The position numbers and the translations under genes were made by a program. A DNA stretch of 17,248 bases from Candidatus Bathyarchaeota archaeon (lineage in GTDB: Archaea > Thermoproteota > Bathyarchaeia > TCS64), in contig JAUWDP010000001.1 in NCBI GenBank assembly GCA_030608725.1, positions 1 through 17,248 on the forward strand, in the 5' to 3' direction. Below, in pieces: positions 5,918 through 13,252 of the stretch (position 1 is the first letter of the stretch; the number at the start of each line of letters is the position of its first letter). The notes under the pieces are model-generated. The model was not told the DNA's origin and searched no databases. It worked only from the letters and a program-made list of their open reading frames with translations.

Positions 5918-7489
5918 ATGCCTGAGTTGGAACCAGCCCTTAGAGCAATCGTCGAGAAGCTTCTCGAGCACCCCTCGCCCACCAGGGGCGACGTGGATCG
6001 CCTGAAGGTCGAGGTGAGCAGGGAGTACCAACTGGGCTGGATACCCGGAAACTCCGAGATCATCGCGGTTCTAAAACCTGAAGAGACTGAGGCCCTCATC
6101 CCGTTGCTCAGGCGAAAGGCGGTCAGGGCGGCCAGCGGAGTCAACGTCGTTGCCGTCATGACCGAGCCCCGGGCCTGCCCCCATGGGCGATGCGCCTACT
6201 GTCCCGGCGGCCCTGACGACGGTGTCCCGCAGAGCTACACAGGGCACGAGCCCGCAGCCATGAGGGGCGCCCAGAACGACTACGACCCATACAGACAGGT
6301 GACGAGTCGCATCGAGCAGCTGAGGGCCATAGGGCACGAGGTCGACAAGGTGGACCTCATCATCATGGGAGGCACATTCCCCGCAGCCCCACCCGAGTAT
6401 CAGGACCGGTTCGTGAAGGGCTGCCTAGACGCCCTCGCAGGTGAGGAGTCGGAGACCCTGGACGAGGCTAAGGCGAGGGCAGAGCATGAGGGAATCAGGA
6501 ACGTGGGGATCACCGTCGAGACGAGGCCCGACTGCGTCAACGTCGAGGAGGTGGACAGGCTCCTGAACCTCGGGGTCACCAGAGTCGAACTGGGCGTCCA
6601 GAACGTCTACGACGACATCTACGAACTCGTGGAAAGGGGGCACACCGTCGGCGACGTCATGGAGGCGACGAGGCTGCTCAAGGACTCGGGCCTCAAGTTC
6701 TGCTACCACATGATGCCGGGGCTCCCCGGCTCCAACCGGGAGAGGGATCTCGAGGGCTTCGGGACGCTCTTCGATGACCCTCGTTTCAGGCCCGACATGC
6801 TGAAGATCTACCCGACCCTGGTGATGGAGGGGACGAAGCTCCACGACTGGTGGAAGGAGGGCAGGTACACGCCCCTCATGACCGAGGAGGCTGTAGAGTT
6901 GGTGGCTGACATGAAGGAGCTCGTCCCGCCCTGGGTCCGGATTATGCGGGTCCAGAGGGACATACCCTCGAACATCATCGGGGCGGGCGTCGACAAGGGC
7001 CACCTGAGGCAGCTAGCCCAGAAGCGCCTCGCTGAGCGAGGGTCTAAATGCAGGTGCATCAGGTGCAGGGAGGTCGGGCACAGGGACGGAGTTGAGCCCG
7101 AGGAGATTGAGGTCATCCACCAAAGGTATGAGGCGTCGGGCGGAACGGAGGTCTTCATCTCTGCTGAGGACCTCACCAAGGACATCCTCGTCGGCTTCCT
7201 GAGGATGAGAATACCCTCCGAGAGAGCCTTCAGGCCAGAGATATCACCGGGCTCAGCCATCGTGCGGGAGCTCCACGTCTATGGGGAGATGGTCCCCGTG
7301 GGCAGCAGCCGCGCCAAAGGGTGGCAGCACAGGGGCTGGGGGAGAGCCCTCATGTCCGAGGCCGAGAGGATCGCCAGCGAGGACTACGACGCAAAGAAGC
7401 TGCTGGTCATGAGCGCCCTTGGGACGAAGGAGTACTACGCCAGCCTGGGCTACCGCAGGGACGGCGTCTACGTCTCGAAGAGCCCCTGA
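5918..7489 (+). CDS. elp3: Elp3, tRNA U34 carboxymethyl-forming radical SAM/acetyltransferase
   Basis: Archaeal Elp3 acts alone to add the carboxymethyl group that starts cm5U-type modification at wobble uridine of tRNAs, using SAM and acetyl-CoA. The 523-residue product begins at ATG 5918 (a GTG immediately upstream is less likely). The radical-SAM part holds CPHGRCAYCPGGPD, with cluster cysteines Cys87, 92 and 95, then PQSYTGHEPAAMRG, IMGGTFPA, ITVETRPD, ELGVQN and YHMMPGLPGSN. A Cys pair region SKCRCIRCREVGH (377-388) fits the zinc site between the two domains. The C-terminal GNAT domain shows ELHVYGEMVPVG, the acetyl-CoA loop QHRGWGRALM (470-479) and KEYYASLGYRRDG. Both domains look intact. 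Confidence 0.97.
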   Translation: MPELEPALRAIVEKLLEHPSPTRGDVDRLKVEVSREYQLGWIPGNSEIIAVLKPEETEALIPLLRRKAVRAASGVNVVAVMTEPRACPHGRCAYCPGGPDDGVPQSYTGHEPAAMRGAQNDYDPYRQVTSRIEQLRAIGHEVDKVDLIIMGGTFPAAPPEYQDRFVKGCLDALAGEESETLDEAKARAEHEGIRNVGITVETRPDCVNVEEVDRLLNLGVTRVELGVQNVYDDIYELVERGHTVGDVMEATRLLKDSGLKFCYHMMPGLPGSNRERDLEGFGTLFDDPRFRPDMLKIYPTLVMEGTKLHDWWKEGRYTPLMTEEAVELVADMKELVPPWVRIMRVQRDIPSNIIGAGVDKGHLRQLAQKRLAERGSKCRCIRCREVGHRDGVEPEEIEVIHQRYEASGGTEVFISAEDLTKDILVGFLRMRIPSERAFRPEISPGSAIVRELHVYGEMVPVGSSRAKGWQHRGWGRALMSEAERIASEDYDAKKLLVMSALGTKEYYASLGYRRDGVYVSKSP

Positions 7490-7497
7490 GGGTGAAG

Positions 7498-7504
7498 CTT
7501 TTAA
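7498..7504 (+). promoter_or_regulatory. TATA-like box for the 101-aa alpha/beta-barrel gene
   Basis: CTTTTAA begins 9 nt after the elp3 stop and is centred about 37 nt before ATG 7539, implying a leader of about 10 nt. No strong SD is present in that leader. Confidence 0.4.
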
Positions 7505-7538
7505 CGTTTGCAGCGGTGAATAGCTTCAGGGTCTAACC

Positions 7539-7844
7539 ATGTACGTCGCGGTCTACCACTACCGGGTGAACAAGGAGAAGACGGAGCAGTTCGTCATGCT
7601 CGAGAAGAAGGCAATCGAGATCTACCTGGAGCACGGATGCCTGGGCGTGGAGATCTACAGGGACTCCAAGGACTCCGGGCGCTGGATGGAGATCAACAGG
7701 TACAGGGACCTGGGGCACCACAACACCGTGGTCTCCGCCGTAGACAAGGACCCGAGGATCAAGCCCGTATTCGAGGAGTTCATGAGTCTCTTCGACGATG
7801 AGGCGGGCCGTCCCCAGAAGACCAGCTACTACAGGATGCTCTAG
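7539..7844 (+). CDS. Small dimeric alpha/beta-barrel (ABM/NIPSNAP-like) protein
   Basis: The 101-residue product has the pattern of a ferredoxin-like alpha+beta barrel monomer: strand MYVAVYHYRV, helix KTEQFVMLEKKAIEIYLEHG, strand CLGVEIYRDSK, strand RWMEINRYRDLGHHNTVVSAV, then a helix KPVFEEFMSLFDD. This resembles antibiotic-biosynthesis monooxygenase or NIPSNAP-type proteins, which dimerise and often bind small or aromatic ligands. I cannot assign a substrate, and catalysis is not assured. The gene appears to stand alone between elp3 and gatD with its own TATA-like box. Fold assignment is by secondary-structure reading and is moderately sure; the gene itself is clear from codon use and start/stop fit. 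Confidence 0.7.
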   Translation: MYVAVYHYRVNKEKTEQFVMLEKKAIEIYLEHGCLGVEIYRDSKDSGRWMEINRYRDLGHHNTVVSAVDKDPRIKPVFEEFMSLFDDEAGRPQKTSYYRML

Positions 7845-7857
7845 GGGTACCAGTCGT

Positions 7858-7865
7858 AAATATAA
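7858..7865 (+). promoter_or_regulatory. TATA-like box for gatDE
   Basis: AAATATAA is centred about 36 nt before ATG 7898, giving a predicted leader of about 10 nt. No SD precedes gatD, while gatE relies on coupling to gatD. Confidence 0.5.
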
Positions 7866-7897
7866 GCCCCATCCGCAATAGGTTTCTCTGATTCTCC

Positions 7898-9229
7898 ATG
7901 GACGAGGAGCAGCTGCACGGCTACAGGGGAAAACTCAAGGAGGCCCTAGAGGCCGCCGGTGTCGGTATAGGCGACCTCCTCAAGATCGAGTCGGGTGACG
8001 GGAGCTTCGAGGGCTCACTGATGCCTAGGGTCGAGACTGCCGATGACTGGCACATAGTCCTCAAATTAAAGTCCGGCTATAACGTCGGGATAGCATTCAG
8101 CGAGGGGGCCAAGGTCGTGCGCCTCGGGCGGGCAGAGAAGCCCGAGTTCAGGCCGCCCCCCCTCCCCGAGGTGAAGGAGGGGCTCCCCAAGGTAAGCATC
8201 ATCAGCACGGGGGGCACCATTGCGAGCCGGGTCGACTACATCACCGGCGGGGTGCACGCAGCCATCTCATCTAGGGACCTCCTAAGCATCGTCCCCGAGC
8301 TATCAGACATCGCAGCCGTGGACGCCAATATCCTCTACAGCACGTTCAGTGAGAACATCGACGCTGAGCAATGGACGGGGATCGCCCGTAGGATCGCCGA
8401 GAAGGTGAAGGAGGGATCGCAGGGGGTGGTCATAACCCACGGGACCGACACGCTGGGATACTCTTCGGCCGCCCTCAGCTTCGCCCTGAGGAACCTCCCG
8501 ATACCCGTTATATTCGTGGGCTCCCAGCGGAGCTCAGACAGGCCTAGCTCGGACGCGGCGACGAACCTGGTGGGGGTCGTGTCGACGGCTGCCCACGCCC
8601 CCTTCGCTGAGGTCGCCCTGGGGATGCACGAGACCACCTCTGACACGAGCATTGTCTTCCACTGGGGGACCAAGGTCAGGAAGCTCCACACGAGCACCCG
8701 ATACGCGTTCCAGTCGGTAAACGTCGAGCCCCTGGCCAGATACGTCGACGGTAAAGTCGAGATGATCGCCGAGAGCTACCGCAAGCGGGGTGATGGGGAG
8801 CTGGAGCTCATGGACAGCTTCGAGAGCAAGGTCGCCCTCATCAAGTTCCACCCGGGATTCCAGCCCAGCACCATCGACTGGTACGTCGACGACGGCTACA
8901 AGGGCATCATCCTCGAGGGCACGGGCCTCGGGCACACGAGCACGGACCTCTACGACGCCCTGAGGAGAGCCGTGAAGGAGGGGGTGGTCCTGGGCATGGC
9001 CCCCCAGTGCGTCTGGGGACGTATAGACATGGACGTCTACTCGACTGGTCGGGAGCTCCAAGAGATCGGCGTCGAGCCCCTGGGAGACATGCTGGCCGAG
9101 ACGGCTTTCGTCAAGCTGAGGTGGGCCCTCGCCAACTCCGATGACACCGAGGAAGCCATGGAGCTGATAAGGCGAAACATAGCAGGCGAGTACAGTGACC
9201 GCACCCTGTACACGGGGAGGTTCGGCTGA
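7898..9229 (+). CDS. gatD: Glutamyl-tRNA(Gln) amidotransferase subunit D
   Basis: GatD is the asparaginase-like subunit of the archaeal GatDE complex. It releases ammonia from glutamine (or asparagine) for GatE, which amidates Glu-tRNA(Gln). The 443 residues contain an N-terminal all-beta domain (about 1-90) and a type-I asparaginase core with both catalytic blocks: STGGTIAS (Thr107 as nucleophile) and THGTDT (Thr183, Asp184), plus GTKVRK with Lys259 in the position of the catalytic Lys. Later blocks are KFHPGFQP and EGTGLGHTS. The combination of this N-terminal domain with an asparaginase core, and gatE directly downstream with ATGA overlap, separates it from a plain L-asparaginase. It implies that this archaeon lacks a direct glutaminyl-tRNA synthetase route. 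Confidence 0.97.
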   Translation: MDEEQLHGYRGKLKEALEAAGVGIGDLLKIESGDGSFEGSLMPRVETADDWHIVLKLKSGYNVGIAFSEGAKVVRLGRAEKPEFRPPPLPEVKEGLPKVSIISTGGTIASRVDYITGGVHAAISSRDLLSIVPELSDIAAVDANILYSTFSENIDAEQWTGIARRIAEKVKEGSQGVVITHGTDTLGYSSAALSFALRNLPIPVIFVGSQRSSDRPSSDAATNLVGVVSTAAHAPFAEVALGMHETTSDTSIVFHWGTKVRKLHTSTRYAFQSVNVEPLARYVDGKVEMIAESYRKRGDGELELMDSFESKVALIKFHPGFQPSTIDWYVDDGYKGIILEGTGLGHTSTDLYDALRRAVKEGVVLGMAPQCVWGRIDMDVYSTGRELQEIGVEPLGDMLAETAFVKLRWALANSDDTEEAMELIRRNIAGEYSDRTLYTGRFG

Positions 9230-11127
9230 TGGACTACGCAAAGCTAGGGCTGAAAGTGGGCCTCGAGGTCCACCAAGAGCTTGCCACTAAGCATAAGCTG
9301 TTCTGCCAGTGTCCACCCCTGCTCTTCAGGGATGAGCCCGAGTACATTTTCATCCGCCGCCTCAGGCCGAGCCAGAGCGAGCTGGGGGAGATAGACCCAG
9401 CCGCATTGTTTGAGTTCCGCAAGGGGAAGACCATCATCTATGAGGCGAACCGGGAGACCTCGTGCCTCGTGGAGATGGACGAGGAGCCCCCCGGACCCCT
9501 CAACTCCGAGGCGCTGGACATCTGCCTCACGTTCACCCTTCTCACGGGTGGGACCCCCGTCGACGAGGTCCACGTGATGCGCAAGATAGTGGTGGACGGA
9601 TCGAACACAACAGGGTTCCAGAGGACCTGCGTCACCTCCCTCGGCGGGAAGGTGGAGGTCGGCGACAAGACCTACAGCCTCCAGCAGGTGGGCCTGGAGG
9701 AGGACGCCGCCCGGAAGATAGCGGAGGAGGGGGGTGTCAGCCGCTACCGTATCGACAGGCTTGGGATACCCCTCATCGAGGTGACGACGGACCCGGTGAT
9801 CTACTCACCTGAGGAGGCTGAGGAGGTCGCCCTGGCTATCGGCCGCATCCTGAGGGCCACTGGTCAGGTGAAGAGGGGCCTGGGCACCATCAGGCAGGAC
9901 GTGAACATCTCCATTGTGGGCGGGGCCCTCATCGAGATCAAGGGGGTCCAGGAGCTCAACCTGGTCTCCAAGGTCGTGGAGTACGAGGTGCAGAGGCAGG
10001 TCAAGCTCCTCGAGATAGTCGATATTCTGAAGGAAAGGGGTATAAAGGCCACAGATCTCATAGATGAGCCGCTGGACGTGTCCGATCTATTCGGTGAGAC
10101 GAAGAGCCGCATCGTCAAGAACGCCCTCGGTAAGGGAGGCAGCGTCCTAGCCTTGAAGCTGGAGGGGTTCGCTGGCTGCGTGGGGATCGAGCTCTGCCCC
10201 GACAGGAGGCTGGGGACTGAGATGGCGGATCACGCAAAGTTCGCCGGGGGCGTCAGGGGGATCTTCCACACCGACGAGCTGCCGGCCTACGATATCACCG
10301 TCGAGGAGGTCGGGGCCCTCAGGGAGAAGGTTGGTGCCTCCGACTCGGACGCGGTGGTCATTGTCGCTGACGAGGAGGAGAGCTGCAGGAGAGCCCTCTC
10401 CGCCGTCGTCAAGAGGGCGAGGGAGGCCCTGGAGGGGGTTCCCAGCGAGACACGGGCCGCGAATCCAGACGGTACCACCCACTTCACGAGGCCAAGGCCC
10501 GGGGCGGCGAGGATGTACCCGGAGACCGATATGCCCCCCATCGTCGTCTCCTCGGAGCGTATCGCCAAGTTGAGGGCGAACCTCCCCGAGATGCCCGAGG
10601 CGAAGCTTGAACGATTCACGACCGACTACGGGATAAACGAGAAGCTCGCCAGGCAGGTCATCAACTCCGACTACACACAGCTCTTCGAGGAGATGATGGG
10701 TGAGGGACTGGCGGACCCCGTGCAGTTGGCGGTCACTCTCACCGAGGACTTCAGGGGGCTCCAGAGGGACGGCGTGGAGATCGACAACATCAGCGATGCC
10801 TTGATTCGGGACACCTTCGGGTTCCTGAAGGCGGGTAAGACGACCAAGGAGTCCCTGCCCCAGATCTTCACGTGGCTCGCAGAGAACCGCGACGGTTCCC
10901 CTGCGGATGCCTTGGAGGCCCTTGGTCTGGGTATGCTCAGCGGTGATGAGCTTAGGAGCATGGTGGAGGCGAAGGTCTCCGAGAACCGTGAGATGGTTGA
11001 GAGGATGGGTGACAGGGCGATTGGGCCCCTGATGGGGATGATGATGGGCGAGGTGAGGGGCCGGGCAGAGGCGAGGGACGTCCAGGCCCTCCTGCGTGAG
11101 GCCATCGGTGCCCTGACCCGGGAATAG
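9229..11127 (+). CDS. gatE: Glutamyl-tRNA(Gln) amidotransferase subunit E
   Basis: GatE binds Glu-tRNA(Gln), phosphorylates the glutamate with ATP and transfers ammonia to make Gln-tRNA(Gln). The 632-residue product opens KVGLEVHQELATKHKLFCQC, the GatB/GatE cradle signature, and includes ETSCLVEMDEEPPGP, VDGSNTTGFQRT and GLGTIRQDVNIS. An AspRS-like insertion (about residues 290-420) distinguishes GatE from GatB. Then come MYPETDMPP (about 429-437), LARQVINSDYTQLFEEMM and a C-terminal YqeY-like helical tail with MGMMMGEVRGRA. Its ATG overlaps the gatD stop (ATGA at 9226-9229 region), so the two are translationally coupled. It is complete and of normal length. Confidence 0.97.
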   Translation: MDYAKLGLKVGLEVHQELATKHKLFCQCPPLLFRDEPEYIFIRRLRPSQSELGEIDPAALFEFRKGKTIIYEANRETSCLVEMDEEPPGPLNSEALDICLTFTLLTGGTPVDEVHVMRKIVVDGSNTTGFQRTCVTSLGGKVEVGDKTYSLQQVGLEEDAARKIAEEGGVSRYRIDRLGIPLIEVTTDPVIYSPEEAEEVALAIGRILRATGQVKRGLGTIRQDVNISIVGGALIEIKGVQELNLVSKVVEYEVQRQVKLLEIVDILKERGIKATDLIDEPLDVSDLFGETKSRIVKNALGKGGSVLALKLEGFAGCVGIELCPDRRLGTEMADHAKFAGGVRGIFHTDELPAYDITVEEVGALREKVGASDSDAVVIVADEEESCRRALSAVVKRAREALEGVPSETRAANPDGTTHFTRPRPGAARMYPETDMPPIVVSSERIAKLRANLPEMPEAKLERFTTDYGINEKLARQVINSDYTQLFEEMMGEGLADPVQLAVTLTEDFRGLQRDGVEIDNISDALIRDTFGFLKAGKTTKESLPQIFTWLAENRDGSPADALEALGLGMLSGDELRSMVEAKVSENREMVERMGDRAIGPLMGMMMGEVRGRAEARDVQALLREAIGALTRE

Positions 11128-11131
11128 AGTA

Positions 11132-11157
11132 TTATATAATAACCATCATAATTATTA
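11132..11157 (+). promoter_or_regulatory. Promoter and inverted repeat ahead of the plus-strand wHTH pair
   Basis: TTATATAAT (11132-11140) is a good TATA box, with a start expected near 11162 and ATG at 11184. It overlaps a perfect inverted repeat TAATAA-N9-TTATTA (11137-11157) that fills the space between the TATA box and the predicted start, the usual place for an archaeal repressor operator. A/T-rich sequence makes chance inverted repeats common, so the operator reading is tentative; the promoter reading is firmer. Confidence 0.5.
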
Positions 11158-11183
11158 CGGGTTATAGTTCAGTTTGTGATCTC

Positions 11184-11630
11184 ATGGAGCAGACTCCTTT
11201 TCGTCTCAAGGTCAAGATCGGGGAGATGGAGGTTGAGCTCGGCGGGGAGAAGGAGGAGGTCCTCTCGACACTCGACGACCTCAAGGAAATCGTGGACAAG
11301 GTGACCCTCGCCTTCAACGGCGGCCCGAGACCCGAGGCCAGGCTCGTGGAGCCCGCGAAAGCGGAGGAGGACGAGTCCCTCAAGTACCCCAAGATCCCCC
11401 GGACCAACCAGTGCAGCGAGGCCATCGTTAGCCTCCTCTCCACGGATTGGGGGAAGACCCCCAGGCCAATCGGGCAGCTCAGGGAGGCGATGGAGGCGAA
11501 CGCCGTCTTCTTCCCCAAGACCACCCTCTCGGGGGTCCTGGTCTGGCTCGTGAAGAAGGGTCAGCTTAGGCGGTGGAAGGACAAGAAGAGGGGCTACCTC
11601 TACGTCGTCAACGAGCCGGAGGCCGAGTGA
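11184..11630 (+). CDS. wHTH protein P1 with N-terminal hairpin domain
   Basis: I do not recognise a named family. The 148-residue product has an N-terminal beta-hairpin/helix unit (about 1-40: FRLKVKIGEMEVELGGEKEE followed by a helix LSTLDDLKEIVDKV), a charged linker (41-65), and a C-terminal part with the look of a winged helix: helices around SEAIVSLLSTDW, RPIGQLREAMEAN and TTLSGVLVWLVKKGQLRRW, then a basic wing KDKKRGYLYVVNE. P2, next gene, has the same layout and a similar hairpin, so the two are distant paralogues. The stop overlaps the P2 ATG (TGATG), indicating coupled translation. DNA binding is an inference from fold; no catalytic residues are seen. Confidence 0.75.
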   Translation: MEQTPFRLKVKIGEMEVELGGEKEEVLSTLDDLKEIVDKVTLAFNGGPRPEARLVEPAKAEEDESLKYPKIPRTNQCSEAIVSLLSTDWGKTPRPIGQLREAMEANAVFFPKTTLSGVLVWLVKKGQLRRWKDKKRGYLYVVNEPEAE

Positions 11631-12097
11631 TGCCCCGAATCACCCTCTCCATCAACACCCCGTTCGGGGAGATAGAGGTGAGCGGGGAGACTCCCGAGGA
11701 GGTCCTGGATGCCCTTGAGAGGCTCGACCAGAAGTTCATCGGCGAGGTAAACGAGAGGGTCTCGGAGCTCCTCGCCACCCAGACGAAGGACGACCTGAAA
11801 GGGGTCGTCGAGGTGGGCAGGGACGGCCCCATCATCGTGACCAAGAAGAAGCTCAGCCACTACGCCTCCATCGGCCTGATCCTCTACTGCGTGAAGGACC
11901 ACCAGGCGAGCTCCCGGGAGATCACCCGGAGGCTGACCGCTAGCGGGAAGAAGGTGACCGTCCCGGCCCGGCTCCACGAGATGAGGGGGAGGGGGCACAT
12001 CTTCAAGCCCGTGGACAGGGCGCCCTACTACAAGCTCTCGTCGAAGGGGGTCAAGTGGATCGAGGAGGAGGTCATCCCTCCCCTCAAGAAGAAGTAG
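11630..12097 (+). CDS. wHTH protein P2 with N-terminal hairpin domain
   Basis: The frame is open from 11573, but the start is ATG 11630, which overlaps the P1 stop and opens directly on the conserved hairpin. The 155 residues begin ITLSINTPFGEIEVSGETPE followed by a helix EVLDALERLDQKFIGEVNERV, matching the P1 arrangement (hydrophobic strand, GE-E-V turn, G-E-x-x-E-E-V-L helix). After a linker comes a winged-helix domain: HYASIGLILYCVKD, SREITRRLTASG, PARLHEMRGRGHIFKPV, wing APYYKLSSKG and a last helix with a basic end. It ends exactly against the stop of the convergent wHTH-A gene (TAG-CTA, 12095-12100). It probably works with P1, perhaps as a heterodimer; function unknown. Confidence 0.77.
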   Translation: MPRITLSINTPFGEIEVSGETPEEVLDALERLDQKFIGEVNERVSELLATQTKDDLKGVVEVGRDGPIIVTKKKLSHYASIGLILYCVKDHQASSREITRRLTASGKKVTVPARLHEMRGRGHIFKPVDRAPYYKLSSKGVKWIEEEVIPPLKKK

Positions 12098-12415
12098 CTA
12101 GAGCCCCTTTCTGTCCAGCCGATCCTTGAGATCCGTCTGGTTGACCAGTAATCCTAGGAGAATCTGCTTGCTGTCGCAGGTGTAGGAGCGCTGCCGGAAG
12201 GACGCTCTCTGGATGAGGTCCTTGCCAACGAGCTTGGCGACCGCCCTCTCGGTGGCCTTGGGGGTGAGGGAGAGTTCCGTGGAGATCTCCTTGACGGACA
12301 GGGAGCGCCCCGTCCCCAGGAGATGGTAGAAGACCTGCATCTGGCTGGGTGCTTTGGATAGCTTCGCTATCTCGTCCATCTTGCCTCTAAGTTCAGAGAT
12401 TTGCTCTTCTGTCAT
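12098..12415 (-). CDS. Small winged-helix protein A, last gene of the wHTH operon
   Basis: The 105-residue product is a single winged-helix domain with a leading helix (TEEQISELRGKMDEIAKLSK) and a trailing helix (LLGLLVNQTDLKDRL). The core has SQMQVFYHLLG, SLSVKEISTELSLTPKATER, the recognition-type helix AVAKLVGKDLI and a wing with arginines (QRASFRQRSYTCD). It resembles MarR/TrmB-style archaeal regulators in outline but is much shorter than TrmB. It starts 16 nt after gene B, with no clear SD, and so is probably translated from the same mRNA. It is the most diverged of the five, and has one Cys in the wing region. DNA binding is likely; target unknown. Confidence 0.75.
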   Translation of the reverse strand: MTEEQISELRGKMDEIAKLSKAPSQMQVFYHLLGTGRSLSVKEISTELSLTPKATERAVAKLVGKDLIQRASFRQRSYTCDSKQILLGLLVNQTDLKDRLDRKGL

Positions 12416-12431
12416 GCTTCAATCAACTCTT

Positions 12432-12692
12432 CTACGTCCTTAATTCTCGATACATCTTCATGAGTATATCGTAGGGTCTTACAGCGGAGACCCATCCCCC
12501 TGGTCTTGACTCCACGAGGCCCGAGGCCTTCAGCTCCGTGAGTCGCGCCCGGACCGTCGAGGGCTTCTCCCCGGTGCCTTTGGCGATCTCCGAGGGCTTC
12601 AGGGCGCCGTCCTTGAATGCGAGGAAGCAGAGGACCTTGAATGCCGCTGTCCGCAGCTTCAGGGCATCGAGCTTCTCGTGGTCCACGGGCAT
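12432..12692 (-). CDS. Small winged-helix protein B, paralogue of protein D
   Basis: I choose ATG 12692 (86 aa): it lies 4 nt after the stop of gene C and has GAGAGG about 7-8 nt upstream; an earlier in-frame start at 12707 would run into gene C. The fold is one winged helix: TAAFKVLCFLAFKDGALKPS, EIAKGTGEKPSTVRARLTEL, KASGLVESRPGGWVSAV, and a C-terminal helix YDILMKMYRELRT. Compared with protein D, the pattern FKVL-x2-LAFK, P-x2-I, TG-x2-P-x-TVR-x2-L-x2-L, G-x3-S and a terminal Y-containing helix is shared, so they arose by duplication. No sensor domain is present, so any ligand response would need a partner. Confidence 0.77.
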   Translation of the reverse strand: MPVDHEKLDALKLRTAAFKVLCFLAFKDGALKPSEIAKGTGEKPSTVRARLTELKASGLVESRPGGWVSAVRPYDILMKMYRELRT

Positions 12693-12696
12693 GTTT

Positions 12697-12954
12697 CTAC
12701 CTCTCAAGGTACTGCTCTAGGAGCTTCACGAGGATGGGCCCCATCTTGTACCTGTAGATCCCCCTGGAGACCCTGTCCACGAGCCCCTTGTTGAAGAGGT
12801 TGAAAAGGGCTATGTTCACGGCGTTCACGGTGAGGCCCAGGGCCTCCGCCACGTCTCTGGAGGACATCGCCTCCCCCCTCTCCACGAGGAGGAGCAGGAC
12901 CTCTCGCTGGCTCTCAGCCCGCCTCAGCCCGTCAAGCTCCTCGGATCCGCTCAT
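12697..12954 (-). CDS. Small winged-helix protein C
   Basis: The product has 85 residues from ATG 12954; GTG 12960 would add two residues and cannot be excluded, and GGTG overlaps this region as a possible SD. A short acidic start (SGSEELDGLRRAES) leads into a winged helix: QREVLLLLVERGEAMSSRDV, AEALGLTVNAVNIALFNLFN, KGLVDRVSRGIYRYKMG and the terminal helix PILVKLLEQYLER. The ending (G-x-Y-x5-P-I-L-x-x-L) resembles that of protein E, suggesting a second paralogous pair. It is spaced 16 nt from gene D and 4 nt from gene B, as expected for one operon. Function unknown beyond probable DNA binding. Confidence 0.75.
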   Translation of the reverse strand: MSGSEELDGLRRAESQREVLLLLVERGEAMSSRDVAEALGLTVNAVNIALFNLFNKGLVDRVSRGIYRYKMGPILVKLLEQYLER

Positions 12955-12970
12955 GGTCACCGGCCCCCGC

Positions 12971-13240
12971 TCACTGCTTCCGTATATAGTTCAGGTAGAT
13001 GTCGGACACAAAGTCGGTGAAGGCGATCTTCGACTGGTACGAGCCGTCCCGCCTCTGGTTCAGGTACTTCTTAACTAGGAGGGCCCTGAGGGCTGGACGG
13101 ACGGTTCCCGGGGAGATCCCCGTCTCCTCACTGATCTGGTTCGGGGAGGCTGGACCCTTGAAGGCGAGGTAGACCAGCACTTTGAACTGGCTGGTCCCCG
13201 GCCTCAGGTCCTTGAGGGCCTTATCAAGCAGACTAGACAT
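12971..13240 (-). CDS. Small winged-helix protein D, paralogue of protein B
   Basis: The 89-residue product starts at ATG 13240 with a good SD: GGAGTGGATC, close to the archaeal consensus GGAGGTGATC, lies just upstream, within 4-14 nt. The sequence SQFKVLVYLAFKGPASPNQI, SEETGISPGTVRPALRALLV, KKYLNQRRDGSYQSKIAF and the aromatic final helix TDFVSDIYLNYIRKQ forms one winged helix. It aligns along most of its length with protein B. The tail helix with spaced aromatic and aliphatic residues is suited to dimer formation. It is the second gene of the operon, 12 nt after gene E. Confidence 0.78.
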   Translation of the reverse strand: MSSLLDKALKDLRPGTSQFKVLVYLAFKGPASPNQISEETGISPGTVRPALRALLVKKYLNQRRDGSYQSKIAFTDFVSDIYLNYIRKQ

Positions 13241-13252
13241 TTAGATCCACTC

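Noticed and set aside
8534..9241. 235-residue minus-strand ORF opposite gatD
   Set aside because: It is a shadow of gatD; no recognisable motif and no promoter or SD.
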